Source of the DNA: Roseiarcus sp963774195 | Lineage (GTDB): Bacteria > Pseudomonadota > Alphaproteobacteria > Rhizobiales > Beijerinckiaceae | Assembly (NCBI GenBank): GCA_963774195.1 | Contig: CAVZDY010000003.1 | Location: 1,178,001 to 1,242,000, forward strand | Reading direction: 5' to 3' | Length of the DNA: 64,000 nucleotides | Part shown: piece by piece, positions 27,736-37,062 of the stretch | Layout: each line of letters starts with the position of its first letter | Position numbering within the stretch: the stretch's first letter is position 1 | The notes under the pieces: model-generated | Told to the model about the DNA's origin: nothing | Databases searched by the model: none | The model's input: the letters and a program-made list of their open reading frames with translations, nothing else | Translations under genes and position numbers: made by a program

Positions 27736-28578
27736 TCAACCCTTGCTTGCGCCGTAGGCGATCGCCTTGAAGCGGCGCGTTTGTTCGACCATCGCCTTCT
27801 CTGTGGGCAGCCGCTCCATCGAGGATGCGCCATAGAAGCCGTGGCAATTGTTGGTCGAGCGGAGAATGAACTCCGCGTCGTCCGGTTCGGCGACCGGGCC
27901 GCCGTGAACGAGGATCAGCGCATCTGGATTGACCGCCAACGCCGCATCCGCCCAGGCGTCAACCAGCTCAGGACATTCGGCGAGCGTGCGGCCCGTCTGG
28001 GCGCCGATGGTCCCGCCGGTCGTCAGGCCGAGATGGCAGACGATCACGTCGGCTCCGGCTTCCGCCATCTTGCTCGCGTCGTCCTCGTTGAACACATAGG
28101 GCGTCGTCAGCATGTCCTTGGCGCTCGCCCGCGCGATCATCTCGACTTCCAGGTCGTAGGACATTCCCGTTTCTTCGAGATTGGCGCGAAACAGTCCGTC
28201 GATGAGGCCAACTGTCGGAAAGTTTTGCACGCCTGCGAAGCCCAGCCGTTTCAGTTCGTCCAGGAATGGGTCGAACAAGCAGAACGGATCCGTGCCATTG
28301 ACGCCGGCGAGCACCGGCGTGCGCTTGACGACGGGCAGCACCTCGCGCGCCATCTCGACGACGATCTCGTTGGCGTTGCCATATGCGAGCAGGCCCGCGA
28401 GCGACCCTCGGCCCGCCATCCGGTAGCGGCCCGAATTGTAGATGACGATGAGATCGATTCCGCCCGCTTCCTCGCACTTGGCGGAGAGGCCCGTGCCGGC
28501 GCCGCCGCCGATAATCGGCCGGCCGGCTTCTTTCAGCGCTCTGAGGCGAGCCAGAATTTCAGCGCGCGAATTCGACAT
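27736..28578 (-). CDS. Phosphoenolpyruvate-hydrolase-like TIM-barrel protein
   Basis: A 280-residue TIM barrel of the PEP hydrolase/'TIM-barrel signal transduction' family (PF09370 type). Recognisable segments are PIIGGGAGTGLSAKCEEAGG, IVIYNSGRYRMAGRGSLAGL, GFAGVQNFPTVGLIDG, VCHLGLTTGG and HGFYGASSMERLP. The start ATG at 28578 overlaps the stop of the LivF/Tm-1-like gene by one base. In plant Tm-1 a similar C-terminal barrel is joined to a UPF0261 domain, so the two neighbouring products probably form one complex. The reaction in this context is unknown. Confidence 0.88.
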   Translation of the reverse strand: MSNSRAEILARLRALKEAGRPIIGGGAGTGLSAKCEEAGGIDLIVIYNSGRYRMAGRGSLAGLLAYGNANEIVVEMAREVLPVVKRTPVLAGVNGTDPFCLFDPFLDELKRLGFAGVQNFPTVGLIDGLFRANLEETGMSYDLEVEMIARASAKDMLTTPYVFNEDDASKMAEAGADVIVCHLGLTTGGTIGAQTGRTLAECPELVDAWADAALAVNPDALILVHGGPVAEPDDAEFILRSTNNCHGFYGASSMERLPTEKAMVEQTRRFKAIAYGASKG

Positions 28579-30800
28579 CAAGCGATCCTCTCGCGACGGG
28601 GAGCAATGGATTGGAAGTTGGCGACGACCGCCGAGACGAAGGCGTCGTCGTTGATGTTGGCGGGGACGCGGATGATTTGGCGCTGCGACGTCTGCCGCAC
28701 CGTCGACTCCAGCGCCTCGAACAACGCCGCGTTGGCGGCAGGATCGTGGAACGGCTTGCCGGGCGCATCGAGCGCCGAGACGCCGCCTTCCGGCAGAAGC
28801 AGGCGCACGGGGCCCTGCATCTGGTTCAGCCGAGCGCCGATCCATTCGCCGATCGCGCGGTTCTCGTCGGGCGTCGTGCGCATCAGCGTGACATTGGGAT
28901 TGTGGATGACGAAGCGGCGGTCGCGGAACTTGTCCGGCACCGTGTCGCGCGGACCGAAATTGACCATGTCCATCGCGCCGACCGAAGCGACATAAGGCAG
29001 CCGTGTACGGATCGCGGCGCCGAAGCGGTCGCTGTCGGCGGCGAACACGCCGCCGACCAGCATGTCGGCGACTTCGGTCGTCGTCAGGTCGATGAAGGCG
29101 GAAAGCAGCCCGGAATCGGCGAGATTCTCCATCGAACGGCCGCCGGCGCCGGTCGCGTGGAAAACGAGGCAATCGTAGTCGCCTTCGAGACGCGCCGTGA
29201 TCGCCTGCACCGCCGGCGTCGTCACGCCGAACATGGTGACGCCGATGGCGGGGCGCGCGCGTCGCCGGCGCGCTTCGAGGACCTCCGCCGGCGGCGCGCC
29301 GGATATCATGCCGGCGAGCGCATTGGCGGCGTTGCCGAGCACGCGTTCCGTGATCGGGTTGAGGCCCTGAACGTCCGACACCGAATAGAGCATCATGATG
29401 TCGGAGGCGCCGACATAAGGCGCGACCTGACCCGAGGCGACGGTCGAGACCATGACCTTGGGGATGCCGACCGGCAAGCGCCGCATGCCCGCGGTCGCGA
29501 GCGAGGTGCCGCCCGATCCGCCCGCGGAGATCACGCCGCCGACGCCGCGCTCGTGGTCGATCCAGTGCGCGAAGGCTTCCGCCATCGCCGTCACCGACGC
29601 GCCACGATCGTTTGAGAAGACCACCGCCGATCCGCGCGGATGCATCGCCGCGACCTGTCCCGGCGGAACGTCGGCGCGCGACGGCTTGCCTGATGTCGAG
29701 AGGTCGACCGTCTTGACCGGCACGCGGTGCGACATGAGGCGGTCGCGGATAAACCGCAACTCTTGACCCTTGGTGTCGAAAGTGCCGACGACGAGCGCAG
29801 TTCGGCCAAGCCGCTCGGTGAGCGGCATCGGCAGCAACGGGCGGTCCGCCGGCTCGTGCGGCTCGCCGGACGCTGCAGGAGTCGAATCCGTGCGCCCGCG
29901 CAAGCCCCATTTGTTGGGCATCAACTCGGCGCGGAACACGACGTCGCCCTCGCCGAGTTCGTTGGCGCCTTGGCGCGAGACCCGGAACACGCGGGACTCG
30001 TTCGGCGCGGCGACCGCGGGAGCCTCCGGGGCCGCGTCGGTCTCGTCGCGCCCATGGCGCCCGACGCCGAGCAATCGCTGCTGCAAGTCGCGGTCGTTCG
30101 CCAGCGCGCTGGCGTCCATGATGCGATTGATGCGGCCGTTGACCATGATCGCGACCCGCTCGGAGACAGAGGTCGCGACGCCGATATTCTGCTCGACCAC
30201 GAGCACGGCGATGTCTTCTTCGTGGGCAAGGCGGATCATGAGATCGCGCACCTGCGTGACGATCAACGGGGCAAGGCCTTCGGTCGGCTCGTCCATCACG
30301 AGCAGGCGGGGGTTGCCGAGCAAAGCCCTGGAAATGGCGAGCATCTGCTGCTCGCCGCCGGAGAGTTGCGCGCCGCCATTCGAGCGCCGTTCCGCCAGGC
30401 GCGGAAAGATCGAATAGACGCGCTCGATGGTCCAGGCTTTGCCGCTGGCGCCCTCGCGCGACACCAGCCGCAGCGTTTCGTCGACCGAGAGGCTCGGCCA
30501 CAAGCGACGGCCTTGCGGCACATAGCCGACGCCGGCGCGCGCGATCTCATGCGGCTGCTTGCCGACAATTTCCTGACCTTCGAAGCGGATCGAGCCGGAG
30601 CGCGCCCGGATGACGCCGGTGATCGTGTTGCAGAGCGTCGTCTTGCCCATGCCATTGCGGCCAACAACCGACAGGACGCCGCTGTCGAGCGCCAGCGAAA
30701 CGCCCTGCAGCGCATGGGACTCGCCGTAGTAGACCTGCAAGTCCTGGATCTCGAGGACGCGTTTCGGCGCCGCAGCGCGGCCGCGCACGGGTCTATCCAT
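28578..30800 (-). CDS. Fusion of a LivF-type ABC ATPase with a Tm-1-like (UPF0261) domain
   Basis: A 740-residue fusion. Residues about 15-245 are a branched-chain-amino-acid-type ABC ATPase with Walker A GRNGMGKTT (48-56), signature QLSGGEQQ (145-152) and Walker B LLVMDEP (166-172). A linker of about 85 residues follows. Residues about 330-735 are a Tm-1-like ATP-binding domain (UPF0261): GTFDTKGQELRFIRDRL, ISAGGSGGTSLATAGMRRLP, KVMVSTVASGQVAPYVGASD, and GVTMFGVTTPAVQ. It is followed with one-base overlap by the TIM-barrel gene and overlaps livG upstream by 8 bases. This wiring suggests that transport is tied to the Tm-1-like reaction. Confidence 0.9.
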   Translation of the reverse strand: MDRPVRGRAAAPKRVLEIQDLQVYYGESHALQGVSLALDSGVLSVVGRNGMGKTTLCNTITGVIRARSGSIRFEGQEIVGKQPHEIARAGVGYVPQGRRLWPSLSVDETLRLVSREGASGKAWTIERVYSIFPRLAERRSNGGAQLSGGEQQMLAISRALLGNPRLLVMDEPTEGLAPLIVTQVRDLMIRLAHEEDIAVLVVEQNIGVATSVSERVAIMVNGRINRIMDASALANDRDLQQRLLGVGRHGRDETDAAPEAPAVAAPNESRVFRVSRQGANELGEGDVVFRAELMPNKWGLRGRTDSTPAASGEPHEPADRPLLPMPLTERLGRTALVVGTFDTKGQELRFIRDRLMSHRVPVKTVDLSTSGKPSRADVPPGQVAAMHPRGSAVVFSNDRGASVTAMAEAFAHWIDHERGVGGVISAGGSGGTSLATAGMRRLPVGIPKVMVSTVASGQVAPYVGASDIMMLYSVSDVQGLNPITERVLGNAANALAGMISGAPPAEVLEARRRRARPAIGVTMFGVTTPAVQAITARLEGDYDCLVFHATGAGGRSMENLADSGLLSAFIDLTTTEVADMLVGGVFAADSDRFGAAIRTRLPYVASVGAMDMVNFGPRDTVPDKFRDRRFVIHNPNVTLMRTTPDENRAIGEWIGARLNQMQGPVRLLLPEGGVSALDAPGKPFHDPAANAALFEALESTVRQTSQRQIIRVPANINDDAFVSAVVANFQSIAPRRERIA

Positions 30801-31578
30801 GGGACGCTCCCAGATAGATCGCCTGCACCTCTTCGTCCTGCTCGATCTCGTTCGGCAGTCCTTCCCGGAAGATGCGCCCGTTGTGCATCATCGTGACGTA
30901 GCTCGAGACGCGCAGCGCGACATCGAGATCGTGTTCGATGATGATGTAGCCGATGTGCTGGGGCAGGGCGCCAAGGATGGCCACGAGATCACGCCGCTCC
31001 GTCGGCGAGAGCCCTGCCGCCGGCTCGTCGAACAGGATGAAGCGCGGCGCGCCCGAAAGGGCGAGCGCAATCTCCAACTGCCGCTGCTGGCCGTGGCTCA
31101 AGACGGCGATCTGAGTATCGAGAATGTCTTCGAGATGGACCAGATGCGCGATCGTGCGGGCCTGGACCATCGTCGCGTCCCGCTCGCCGGGCCGCAGCAA
31201 GGAGAGACGCGAGCGCGAAACGCCGCGACAGGCGACGAAGATCGCGTCGATGACGGTGAGCCCGCCGAAGAGCTGACTGATCTGATAGGTCCGGCGCAGC
31301 CCGCGCCGGATCCGCTCCTCGACGGGGAATTCGGTGATGTCTTCGTCGAAGAAGCGGATGCGCCCCGAGGTCGGCGGAAAGTCGCCGGTGATTGCGTTGA
31401 ACAGCGTCGTCTTACCGGCGCCGTTCGAACCCAGGATCGCCCGGCGTTCTCCCGGGCCGACCTTCAGGTTGATGTCGGCGAGCGCGACCAAGGCGCCGAA
31501 GGTGCGGCCGACGCCCTCGAGCTCCAGCGCGTGCATGCTGGCGCTCGCAAGCCTCTGAACCGATCCGGTCGCCGCCAT
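30793..31578 (-). CDS. LivG-type ABC transporter ATP-binding protein
   Basis: A 261-residue ATPase of the high-affinity branched-chain-amino-acid-type importer family (LivG). It has Walker A GSNGAGKTT near residue 50, the signature LSHGQQRQLEIA and Walker B FILFDEPAAGLSP. GAGGAGAG before the start supports ATG 31578. It lies between the substrate-binding protein and the LivF fusion, and would pair with the LivF domain as the NBD heterodimer. Confidence 0.92.
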   Translation of the reverse strand: MAATGSVQRLASASMHALELEGVGRTFGALVALADINLKVGPGERRAILGSNGAGKTTLFNAITGDFPPTSGRIRFFDEDITEFPVEERIRRGLRRTYQISQLFGGLTVIDAIFVACRGVSRSRLSLLRPGERDATMVQARTIAHLVHLEDILDTQIAVLSHGQQRQLEIALALSGAPRFILFDEPAAGLSPTERRDLVAILGALPQHIGYIIIEHDLDVALRVSSYVTMMHNGRIFREGLPNEIEQDEEVQAIYLGASHG

Positions 31579-31601
31579 GGCCGCTCTCTCCTCGTCCGGG
31601 C

Positions 31602-32840
31602 TTACTTGCAGTCCGGATTGTCGCGGTTGGCGACACCGAGCTTCAGGAAGTCGGCTTCGGGGATTCCGAGCGTCTGATTGACGCCGTGAACGACCTTGAC
31701 GACCTTGTTGTAGAGATGGCCGTCATCGGCCTTGGCGACCTCGGTCAGATAGTTGTCGGCGATCGCCTGGCGGTTCTTGTCGAGCTTCACCAATCCGGTC
31801 GGGGTGTCGAACTCCAGATTGGACAGGACGTCGCGGAACTTCTTTTCGCCGCCGGAGAGGTCGCCGCCCACCTTGTCGAGCGCGAGAAGGACCGCCTTCG
31901 TGTCGATGTAATAGCCTTGGGCGAACAGCGACGGCGAAGGGAAGCCATCCTTGTACGCCGCCTGATAGTCAGCGACGAACTTCTTCCAGGGCGCGTCGTC
32001 CGCATTGTCCGCGATCGGGCCGGCTGACGGCGTGCCGACGACGTAGTCGCGCTGCTTGCCCTTCGTGCCGAGCACGGTCTGGTCGACGGTGATCGAGCCG
32101 CCGATCAACGGCGCCTGGCCGCCGGCCTGCTGGTACTGCGTGAGGAAGTTGACGCCGTCGGCGCCGCCGAGGGCGACATAGATGGCGTCTACGTTGTCGG
32201 GAATGGCTGCGATGACCGACGAGAAGTCCTTGTTGCCGATCGGCACCCAGAGCTTCTTCGGCACATGCCCGCCAGCCTTGCAGAACTCGGCCATGAAGCC
32301 GAACACCTGCGTGTAGGGGAAGGAGTAATCCTCGGCGACCGTGACGACGGTCTTGTATTTCTTGACGTTGTAGACGTAGTCGCCGAGGCCCGCCATCCAT
32401 TGCGCGCCGTCGGTCGAGAAGCGGAAGAAGTTCGGCGCCGGATCGCGCAGCGTGGTGTCCTGCGCCGCCGACGTGCCGTTGACGAAGGTGACGTCGGGCT
32501 TCGTCTTCGCGTAGTCCTTGATCGCCAGGCCCTCGTCGCCCGAGAGCGGTCCAATCAGGATCTTCACGCCGTCTTGCTCGACGAGCTTGCGAGCTGCTTT
32601 CACCGCGCTGTCGGGCGAGGCGTCGGACGATCCCTTGATGACCTCGAACTTCTTGCCGCCGGCCGAATAGTTGAACTCCTTGAACGCAAGCTCCGCGCCG
32701 CGCACGCCGTCCTGGCCGAGGACGGTGAACGGGCCTTCGAGCGTCGCCAAAAGGCCGATCTTGATCGTGTCTTCCGCATGCGCTGCGGGAATGAATGCGG
32801 CGCCGGCCAAGAGGCTCAACGCGAACAGGCTCTTCTTCAT
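31602..32840 (-). CDS. Periplasmic ABC substrate-binding protein (type I, Leu/Ile/Val-like)
   Basis: A 412-residue exported binding protein. The signal peptide MKKSLFALSLLAGAAFIPAA ends at HAE. The mature protein starts DTIKIGLLATLEGPFTVLGQ and contains the family pattern of two Rossmann lobes (VEQDGVKILIGPLSGDEGLA, FVNGTSAAQD). Family members bind branched-chain amino acids but also aromatic acids, amides and urea. The surrounding hydrolases make an organic acid, amide or ester more likely than leucine. It is followed by livG after 23 bases. Confidence 0.92.
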   Translation of the reverse strand: MKKSLFALSLLAGAAFIPAAHAEDTIKIGLLATLEGPFTVLGQDGVRGAELAFKEFNYSAGGKKFEVIKGSSDASPDSAVKAARKLVEQDGVKILIGPLSGDEGLAIKDYAKTKPDVTFVNGTSAAQDTTLRDPAPNFFRFSTDGAQWMAGLGDYVYNVKKYKTVVTVAEDYSFPYTQVFGFMAEFCKAGGHVPKKLWVPIGNKDFSSVIAAIPDNVDAIYVALGGADGVNFLTQYQQAGGQAPLIGGSITVDQTVLGTKGKQRDYVVGTPSAGPIADNADDAPWKKFVADYQAAYKDGFPSPSLFAQGYYIDTKAVLLALDKVGGDLSGGEKKFRDVLSNLEFDTPTGLVKLDKNRQAIADNYLTEVAKADDGHLYNKVVKVVHGVNQTLGIPEADFLKLGVANRDNPDCK

Positions 32841-32868
32841 GACCTTTCCTCCCGTGGTTTTTCGTTGG

Positions 32869-34941
32869 TTATTGCGTTGGTTGTCTCAGGTTCCTGAGCG
32901 AGGTCGGCACGGTTGCCCGCGCGAAGCGGCGCCATAGGCCGAAGAGTCCGTCGGGCGAGGCGAACACGATGATGAGGAAGATCGCGCCAATCAGCGTGTT
33001 GAACCGATCCGCGCCGACGATGTCGATGGCGAAGGTCTTCAACAGCGTGTAGAGCAGCGCGCCGGCGAACGGCCCGATCGGATGGCGCATGCCGCCGATA
33101 ACGGCGATAACGAGCACGCCGATCGATTCGGCGACGCTGACCGTCCCTGGCGAAATGCGCCCGTTGAACCAGACGAGCAGTACGCCCGCGGCGCCGGCCA
33201 TCAAACCCGACAGGAAATAGGCCGTCACGCGCAGCTGGGTGACATTATAGCCGACCGCCCGCATGCGCCGCTGATTGTCGCGGCTGCCCATCAGCGCCAG
33301 GCCGAAGGTCGAGCGAGCGGCGTAGACGACCGCCGCGTAAAACAGCGCGGCGACGACGAGGCAGAGATAGTAGAACGGCGCCGGTTTCGACCAATCGACG
33401 CCGAACACTGGCGGCGGCGCAAGGCCGCGGAAGCCCGAATGCCCGTTGAAGATCGAGTAGTTCTGCTGCGCGAGCAGGAAGAATCCGGTCGACATCGCGA
33501 GCGTGATCATGATCGTGTAGATGCCCGCCGTGCGCACGGCGATGGCGCCGATCAGCGCGGAAACGACGCCGGCGAGCAGAATGGCGACCGGAATATAAAG
33601 CCACCAGGGCCAATTGAAGCCCAGCACGCCGGTGCTGTTGGCGCCAAGGATCGCGACTGCATAGCCGGCGACGCCAGCGACAGCGAGTTGCGCGAGCGAA
33701 ACCATGCCCCCGTAGCCCGCCAGCACCATCAACGACAGCGCAATGAGGCCGAAGATCAGCGACTGGGCGCCGATCTGAAAGACGAAGAAGGGCGAGGCGA
33801 CTGCCGGGACCAGGATCAAGGCGACGGCAAGGGCGGCACTCGGCCCATCCAATTCCGCGACGACGATCTCGCCGGCGCTGCTCGGGCGACCAGGATCGGT
33901 GGAGCGCAGCCGCGCGTTGCCGAGAATGCCCTGCGGCCGCAACGCCAGAGTGACGACCATGATCCCGAAGGTCAGCACGACGCCATACGTCGGGAAATAA
34001 ACGAGCCCAAGCTGCTCGGCGAGGCCAATCAGCAGGGCGCCGATCGCGGCGCCGGTGATCGAACCCATGCCGCCGACGATGACGACGACGAGCGAAGCGA
34101 GGAGATAGCGGACGTCCTCGCCCGGCGCGACGGAGAGCGCCGAGCCGCCGATGACGCCGGAGAAGCCAGCGAGCGCGCCGCCGATGGCGAAGACGCCGAC
34201 GAACAGGAGCGACACGTTGACGCCGGCGACAGACAGCATCATCCGATCGTCGACGCCGGCGCGGATCATCATGCCGATTTTCGTGCGGTTGAGGCCAAGC
34301 CAGAGCCCGACGCCGATAACCACCGAGACGGCGAAGACGACGAGCCGATAGAGCGGAAAGCGAAGGAAGACGGCTTGTCCGCTGGACTTGATCGCTGTGA
34401 CGATCGGCAACGTGACCGTGCCGTCGAGGGCGGGGGGGATTTCAAATTGATAGGTCTTGCCGCCCCATACGGCCAGCATCAGGTCCGCGGCGACCACGGA
34501 GATGCCGATCGTCACCAGGGTCTGGCGCAGTTCGTCGCCGGCGAGACGCTGGAACACCAGCACCTGCATCAAGGCGCCGACCGCCGCGACGACGACAGCG
34601 CCGCCGAGCGCGCCGAGCCACCAGCTTCCGGTCCAAGCCGCGACGTCGTAACCGACATAGGCGCCGAGGAGGTAGAGCGAGCCGTGCGCGAGATTGACGT
34701 TGCGCATCAGGCCGAACACGAGGGTGAACCCGCTCGCGACGAGGAAATAAAGACCGGCGAGCGTGACGCCGTTGAGGACCGCGCTCACGAACGCCTTCTT
34801 GCCGTCGAGCAGTGCGTCGAGCCAAGTGGGCCAGACGCCAAAGATCATCCAGAGGACGAGGGCCGCGACGAGAAGGCCAATCCCCATCCACATCTGGCGC
34901 GCGGTTGGCCCTTCCGCCGGTTTGGTCGCGACCAAACTCAC
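32869..34941 (-). CDS. Fused LivH-LivM ABC permease
   Basis: A 690-residue integral membrane protein combining both permease subunits of a branched-chain-amino-acid-type importer. The LivH half (about residues 40-345) contains GFTLVFGLMRNVNLAHGSLY and VVVIVGGMGSITGAAIGAL. The LivM half (about 365-675) contains LMVLAGYGGMVSLAQLAVAG and GVLVIAVIGGMRHPIGPFAG. It starts at GTG 34941, overlapping the amidohydrolase stop (GTGA). Usually the two halves are separate genes. Confidence 0.92.
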   Translation of the reverse strand: MSLVATKPAEGPTARQMWMGIGLLVAALVLWMIFGVWPTWLDALLDGKKAFVSAVLNGVTLAGLYFLVASGFTLVFGLMRNVNLAHGSLYLLGAYVGYDVAAWTGSWWLGALGGAVVVAAVGALMQVLVFQRLAGDELRQTLVTIGISVVAADLMLAVWGGKTYQFEIPPALDGTVTLPIVTAIKSSGQAVFLRFPLYRLVVFAVSVVIGVGLWLGLNRTKIGMMIRAGVDDRMMLSVAGVNVSLLFVGVFAIGGALAGFSGVIGGSALSVAPGEDVRYLLASLVVVIVGGMGSITGAAIGALLIGLAEQLGLVYFPTYGVVLTFGIMVVTLALRPQGILGNARLRSTDPGRPSSAGEIVVAELDGPSAALAVALILVPAVASPFFVFQIGAQSLIFGLIALSLMVLAGYGGMVSLAQLAVAGVAGYAVAILGANSTGVLGFNWPWWLYIPVAILLAGVVSALIGAIAVRTAGIYTIMITLAMSTGFFLLAQQNYSIFNGHSGFRGLAPPPVFGVDWSKPAPFYYLCLVVAALFYAAVVYAARSTFGLALMGSRDNQRRMRAVGYNVTQLRVTAYFLSGLMAGAAGVLLVWFNGRISPGTVSVAESIGVLVIAVIGGMRHPIGPFAGALLYTLLKTFAIDIVGADRFNTLIGAIFLIIVFASPDGLFGLWRRFARATVPTSLRNLRQPTQ

Positions 34942-36251
34942 GCGATCAGCCTTCTGCGCTGCTCGTTCATCTTCGGCGCCTTATGGAACTTGCCATCTTT
35001 CATGATCGCGAGCAGGCGAGTCTTGTCCTGCAAGACGCGAATGTTGGCGATCGGATCCCCGTCGACCAGCAGCATATCGGCGAGATAACCCGGTTTGATC
35101 ATGCCCAGCTCGTCGCCCATCCCCATGATCTGCCCGCCGTATTTGGTCGTAGAGACGATCGCCTCCATCGGCGAGAAGCCGAGCATTTCGACGAAGGTCT
35201 CGAGGTCCTTGGCGTTGGTGCCCTGCGGCGTCCAGGCGAAGCCGTAGTCGCCGCCGGGCAGGATGCGGATGCCGCGCCGATGCATCTTGCGGCAGGTCTC
35301 GACCGCATGCTCGAGTTCGCGCTCGTAGGCGATCGACATCGGCGAGCCGGGCTTGATGCCCCATTCGCCGGCGTAGCGCGCGGTGTTGATCAACCAGGCG
35401 AGACCCGGGGCGACGAAATGCTTGTCCTTCGCCGCTTCGAGCATGTCGAGCGCCTCTTCGTCAGCGAAGGAGGCGTGGTAGATGTTCTGAATGCCGTGCC
35501 GCACGCACTGCTTGACGGAGCCCGAGGAGCGGGCGTGGGCGGCGAGCACCTTGTTGCGGGCCTTGGCCTCCTTGGCCGCCATCGCGACCTCTTCCTCCGA
35601 CATCGGCGTCTCCTCCGCCTTCATGCCGGTGATCTCTTCGCCCGAGAGGTTCAGCTTGATGCTGTCGACGCCGTATTTGATGAGTTGGCGAACGGTGCGC
35701 CGGACTTCCTCGGGGCCGCTGACGACGATGCCGAGGTTCAAGCCTTCGTGCGGGATGTGCGAGGGCGCGGAATCGCCGAGCCCGCCGACGGTGGTGATCT
35801 CCGGCCCAGCGGCGGTGTAGCGCGGGCCGGGAATGCGGCCTGCATTGATGAAATTGCGGACCACCACGTCGAGGCGCGGCTTGGCGGCGGCAGCGCCGCG
35901 GCCCATGGTGAAGCCGGCGTCGAGCACGAGCTTCGCCATCTCGGCAGTGACAAGCGTGTGCTCCTCAGGCGGCATCATCTGAATCGGGTCGATGCCGGGC
36001 GCGTTGTTCCAGGAGAGATGCAGATGGGCGTCGCACATGCCCGGCATCAGCGTCGCGCCATTGCCGTCGATGACGGTTTGGCCGCCGGCGCCAGCGCCGC
36101 CGATACGCGACGAGCCCCTGGTCACAGCGCGAATGCGGTTGCCCTGCACGGCGACTTCGCCGGTGAAGGGATATTCGCCGGAGCCGTCGAGGATTCGGAC
36201 ATTGGTGAAGACGACGCCGCTGGAGCCGTTCATTCCATTGTCGTCGGCCAT
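34938..36251 (-). CDS. Amidohydrolase-family protein
   Basis: A 437-residue metal-dependent hydrolase of the imidazolonepropionase/prolidase-like amidohydrolase group. The metal site is visible as MPGMCDAHLHLSW (HxH), with a Lys in SIKLNLSGEE, His in VLAAHARSSG and IYHASF, and Asp in ILPGGDYGFAW. The ATG at 36251 gives the MADDN start and lies 31 bases after the alpha/beta hydrolase. The enzyme probably opens an amide or cyclic amide of the imported compound; the substrate is unknown. Confidence 0.88.
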   Translation of the reverse strand: MADDNGMNGSSGVVFTNVRILDGSGEYPFTGEVAVQGNRIRAVTRGSSRIGGAGAGGQTVIDGNGATLMPGMCDAHLHLSWNNAPGIDPIQMMPPEEHTLVTAEMAKLVLDAGFTMGRGAAAAKPRLDVVVRNFINAGRIPGPRYTAAGPEITTVGGLGDSAPSHIPHEGLNLGIVVSGPEEVRRTVRQLIKYGVDSIKLNLSGEEITGMKAEETPMSEEEVAMAAKEAKARNKVLAAHARSSGSVKQCVRHGIQNIYHASFADEEALDMLEAAKDKHFVAPGLAWLINTARYAGEWGIKPGSPMSIAYERELEHAVETCRKMHRRGIRILPGGDYGFAWTPQGTNAKDLETFVEMLGFSPMEAIVSTTKYGGQIMGMGDELGMIKPGYLADMLLVDGDPIANIRVLQDKTRLLAIMKDGKFHKAPKMNEQRRRLIA

Positions 36252-36282
36252 GGCATTTCCTCCTGATCCATTTTTTCTTGTT

Positions 36283-37062
36283 TCAGTTCGCTGCGGCTCG
36301 CGCGAAGTCCGCCGCGAGCTTGCCGCATTCCTTCGGCCGCTCCAGTGGCGTCCAGTGACCGCATCGATCAAAGACCTTGATGCGAGCCCCCTTGAGCTTA
36401 TCCGTCAACCCCTGGGCCACGCTCGGCGGCGCAATTGCGTCCTCGTCACCGGTCGCGACGAGCAGCGGACAGCCGATCAGCCGAAGATCGGCTCCTTTGG
36501 CGTCGGCGAGCGCCTCGCAGGATTGAGCGAAGCCCTCGACGTCCTGGCGCATATGGCTTTCGCGCACGAAAGCGACAGTGACGGGGGAACTTGCACGCGT
36601 CGAGGACGACAGGCCAGCCGCAGCGACAGCGTCCGCAACCGCGACCATGCCCTGGCGGCGCGCGATCTCGGCGCGCTCGCGCAAGCGTCGCCGCGCGGCT
36701 TCCGCCGGTTCGACGATCGGCCCGAACAACGCAAGGCTTCGCACGCTCTCTGGCGCGCCCGCAGCGACGTGTTGCGCGACAAGCGTCCCCATGGAATGGG
36801 CGACAAGATGCGCCGGCGCGCCGGCGACGACCTTGATGACATTGATGACCGCCGCCGCCATCGCTTCGATTGTCAGGGCCTCGTAGGGGCGCGGGGAGCG
36901 GCCCGATCCGGGCAGGTCCAGGCGAATGCAGCGGAAGCCGGCGAAGCTTTCAAGCATAGCCGAAAACGTGTTCGAGGTGCCGCCGAGCCCGTGGACGAAC
37001 ACGACCGGCGGACCTTCGCCGTCGACTTCGATCTGAACCGGGCCCACAGCCGCCGCCGTCAT
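36283..37062 (-). CDS. Alpha/beta-fold hydrolase
   Basis: A 259-residue serine hydrolase with PPVVFVHGLGGTSNTF (oxyanion region), VAHSMGTLVAQ (nucleophile Ser), GDEDAIAPP (acid) and FDRCGHWTPLERP (His). It resembles 3-oxoadipate enol-lactonase/meta-cleavage hydrolase-type enzymes, in keeping with its place after a FAH-family gene. The start at 37062 overlaps the FAH stop (ATGA); the frame continues upstream without conservation. Confidence 0.88.
   Translation of the reverse strand: MTAAAVGPVQIEVDGEGPPVVFVHGLGGTSNTFSAMLESFAGFRCIRLDLPGSGRSPRPYEALTIEAMAAAVINVIKVVAGAPAHLVAHSMGTLVAQHVAAGAPESVRSLALFGPIVEPAEAARRRLRERAEIARRQGMVAVADAVAAAGLSSSTRASSPVTVAFVRESHMRQDVEGFAQSCEALADAKGADLRLIGCPLLVATGDEDAIAPPSVAQGLTDKLKGARIKVFDRCGHWTPLERPKECGKLAADFARAAAN

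Noticed and set aside
33082..35088. Plus-strand frame of 668 codons opposite the Liv permease
   Set aside because: It is an antisense shadow: highly charged Arg/Asp/His composition and no start signal, lying over a clear membrane protein.
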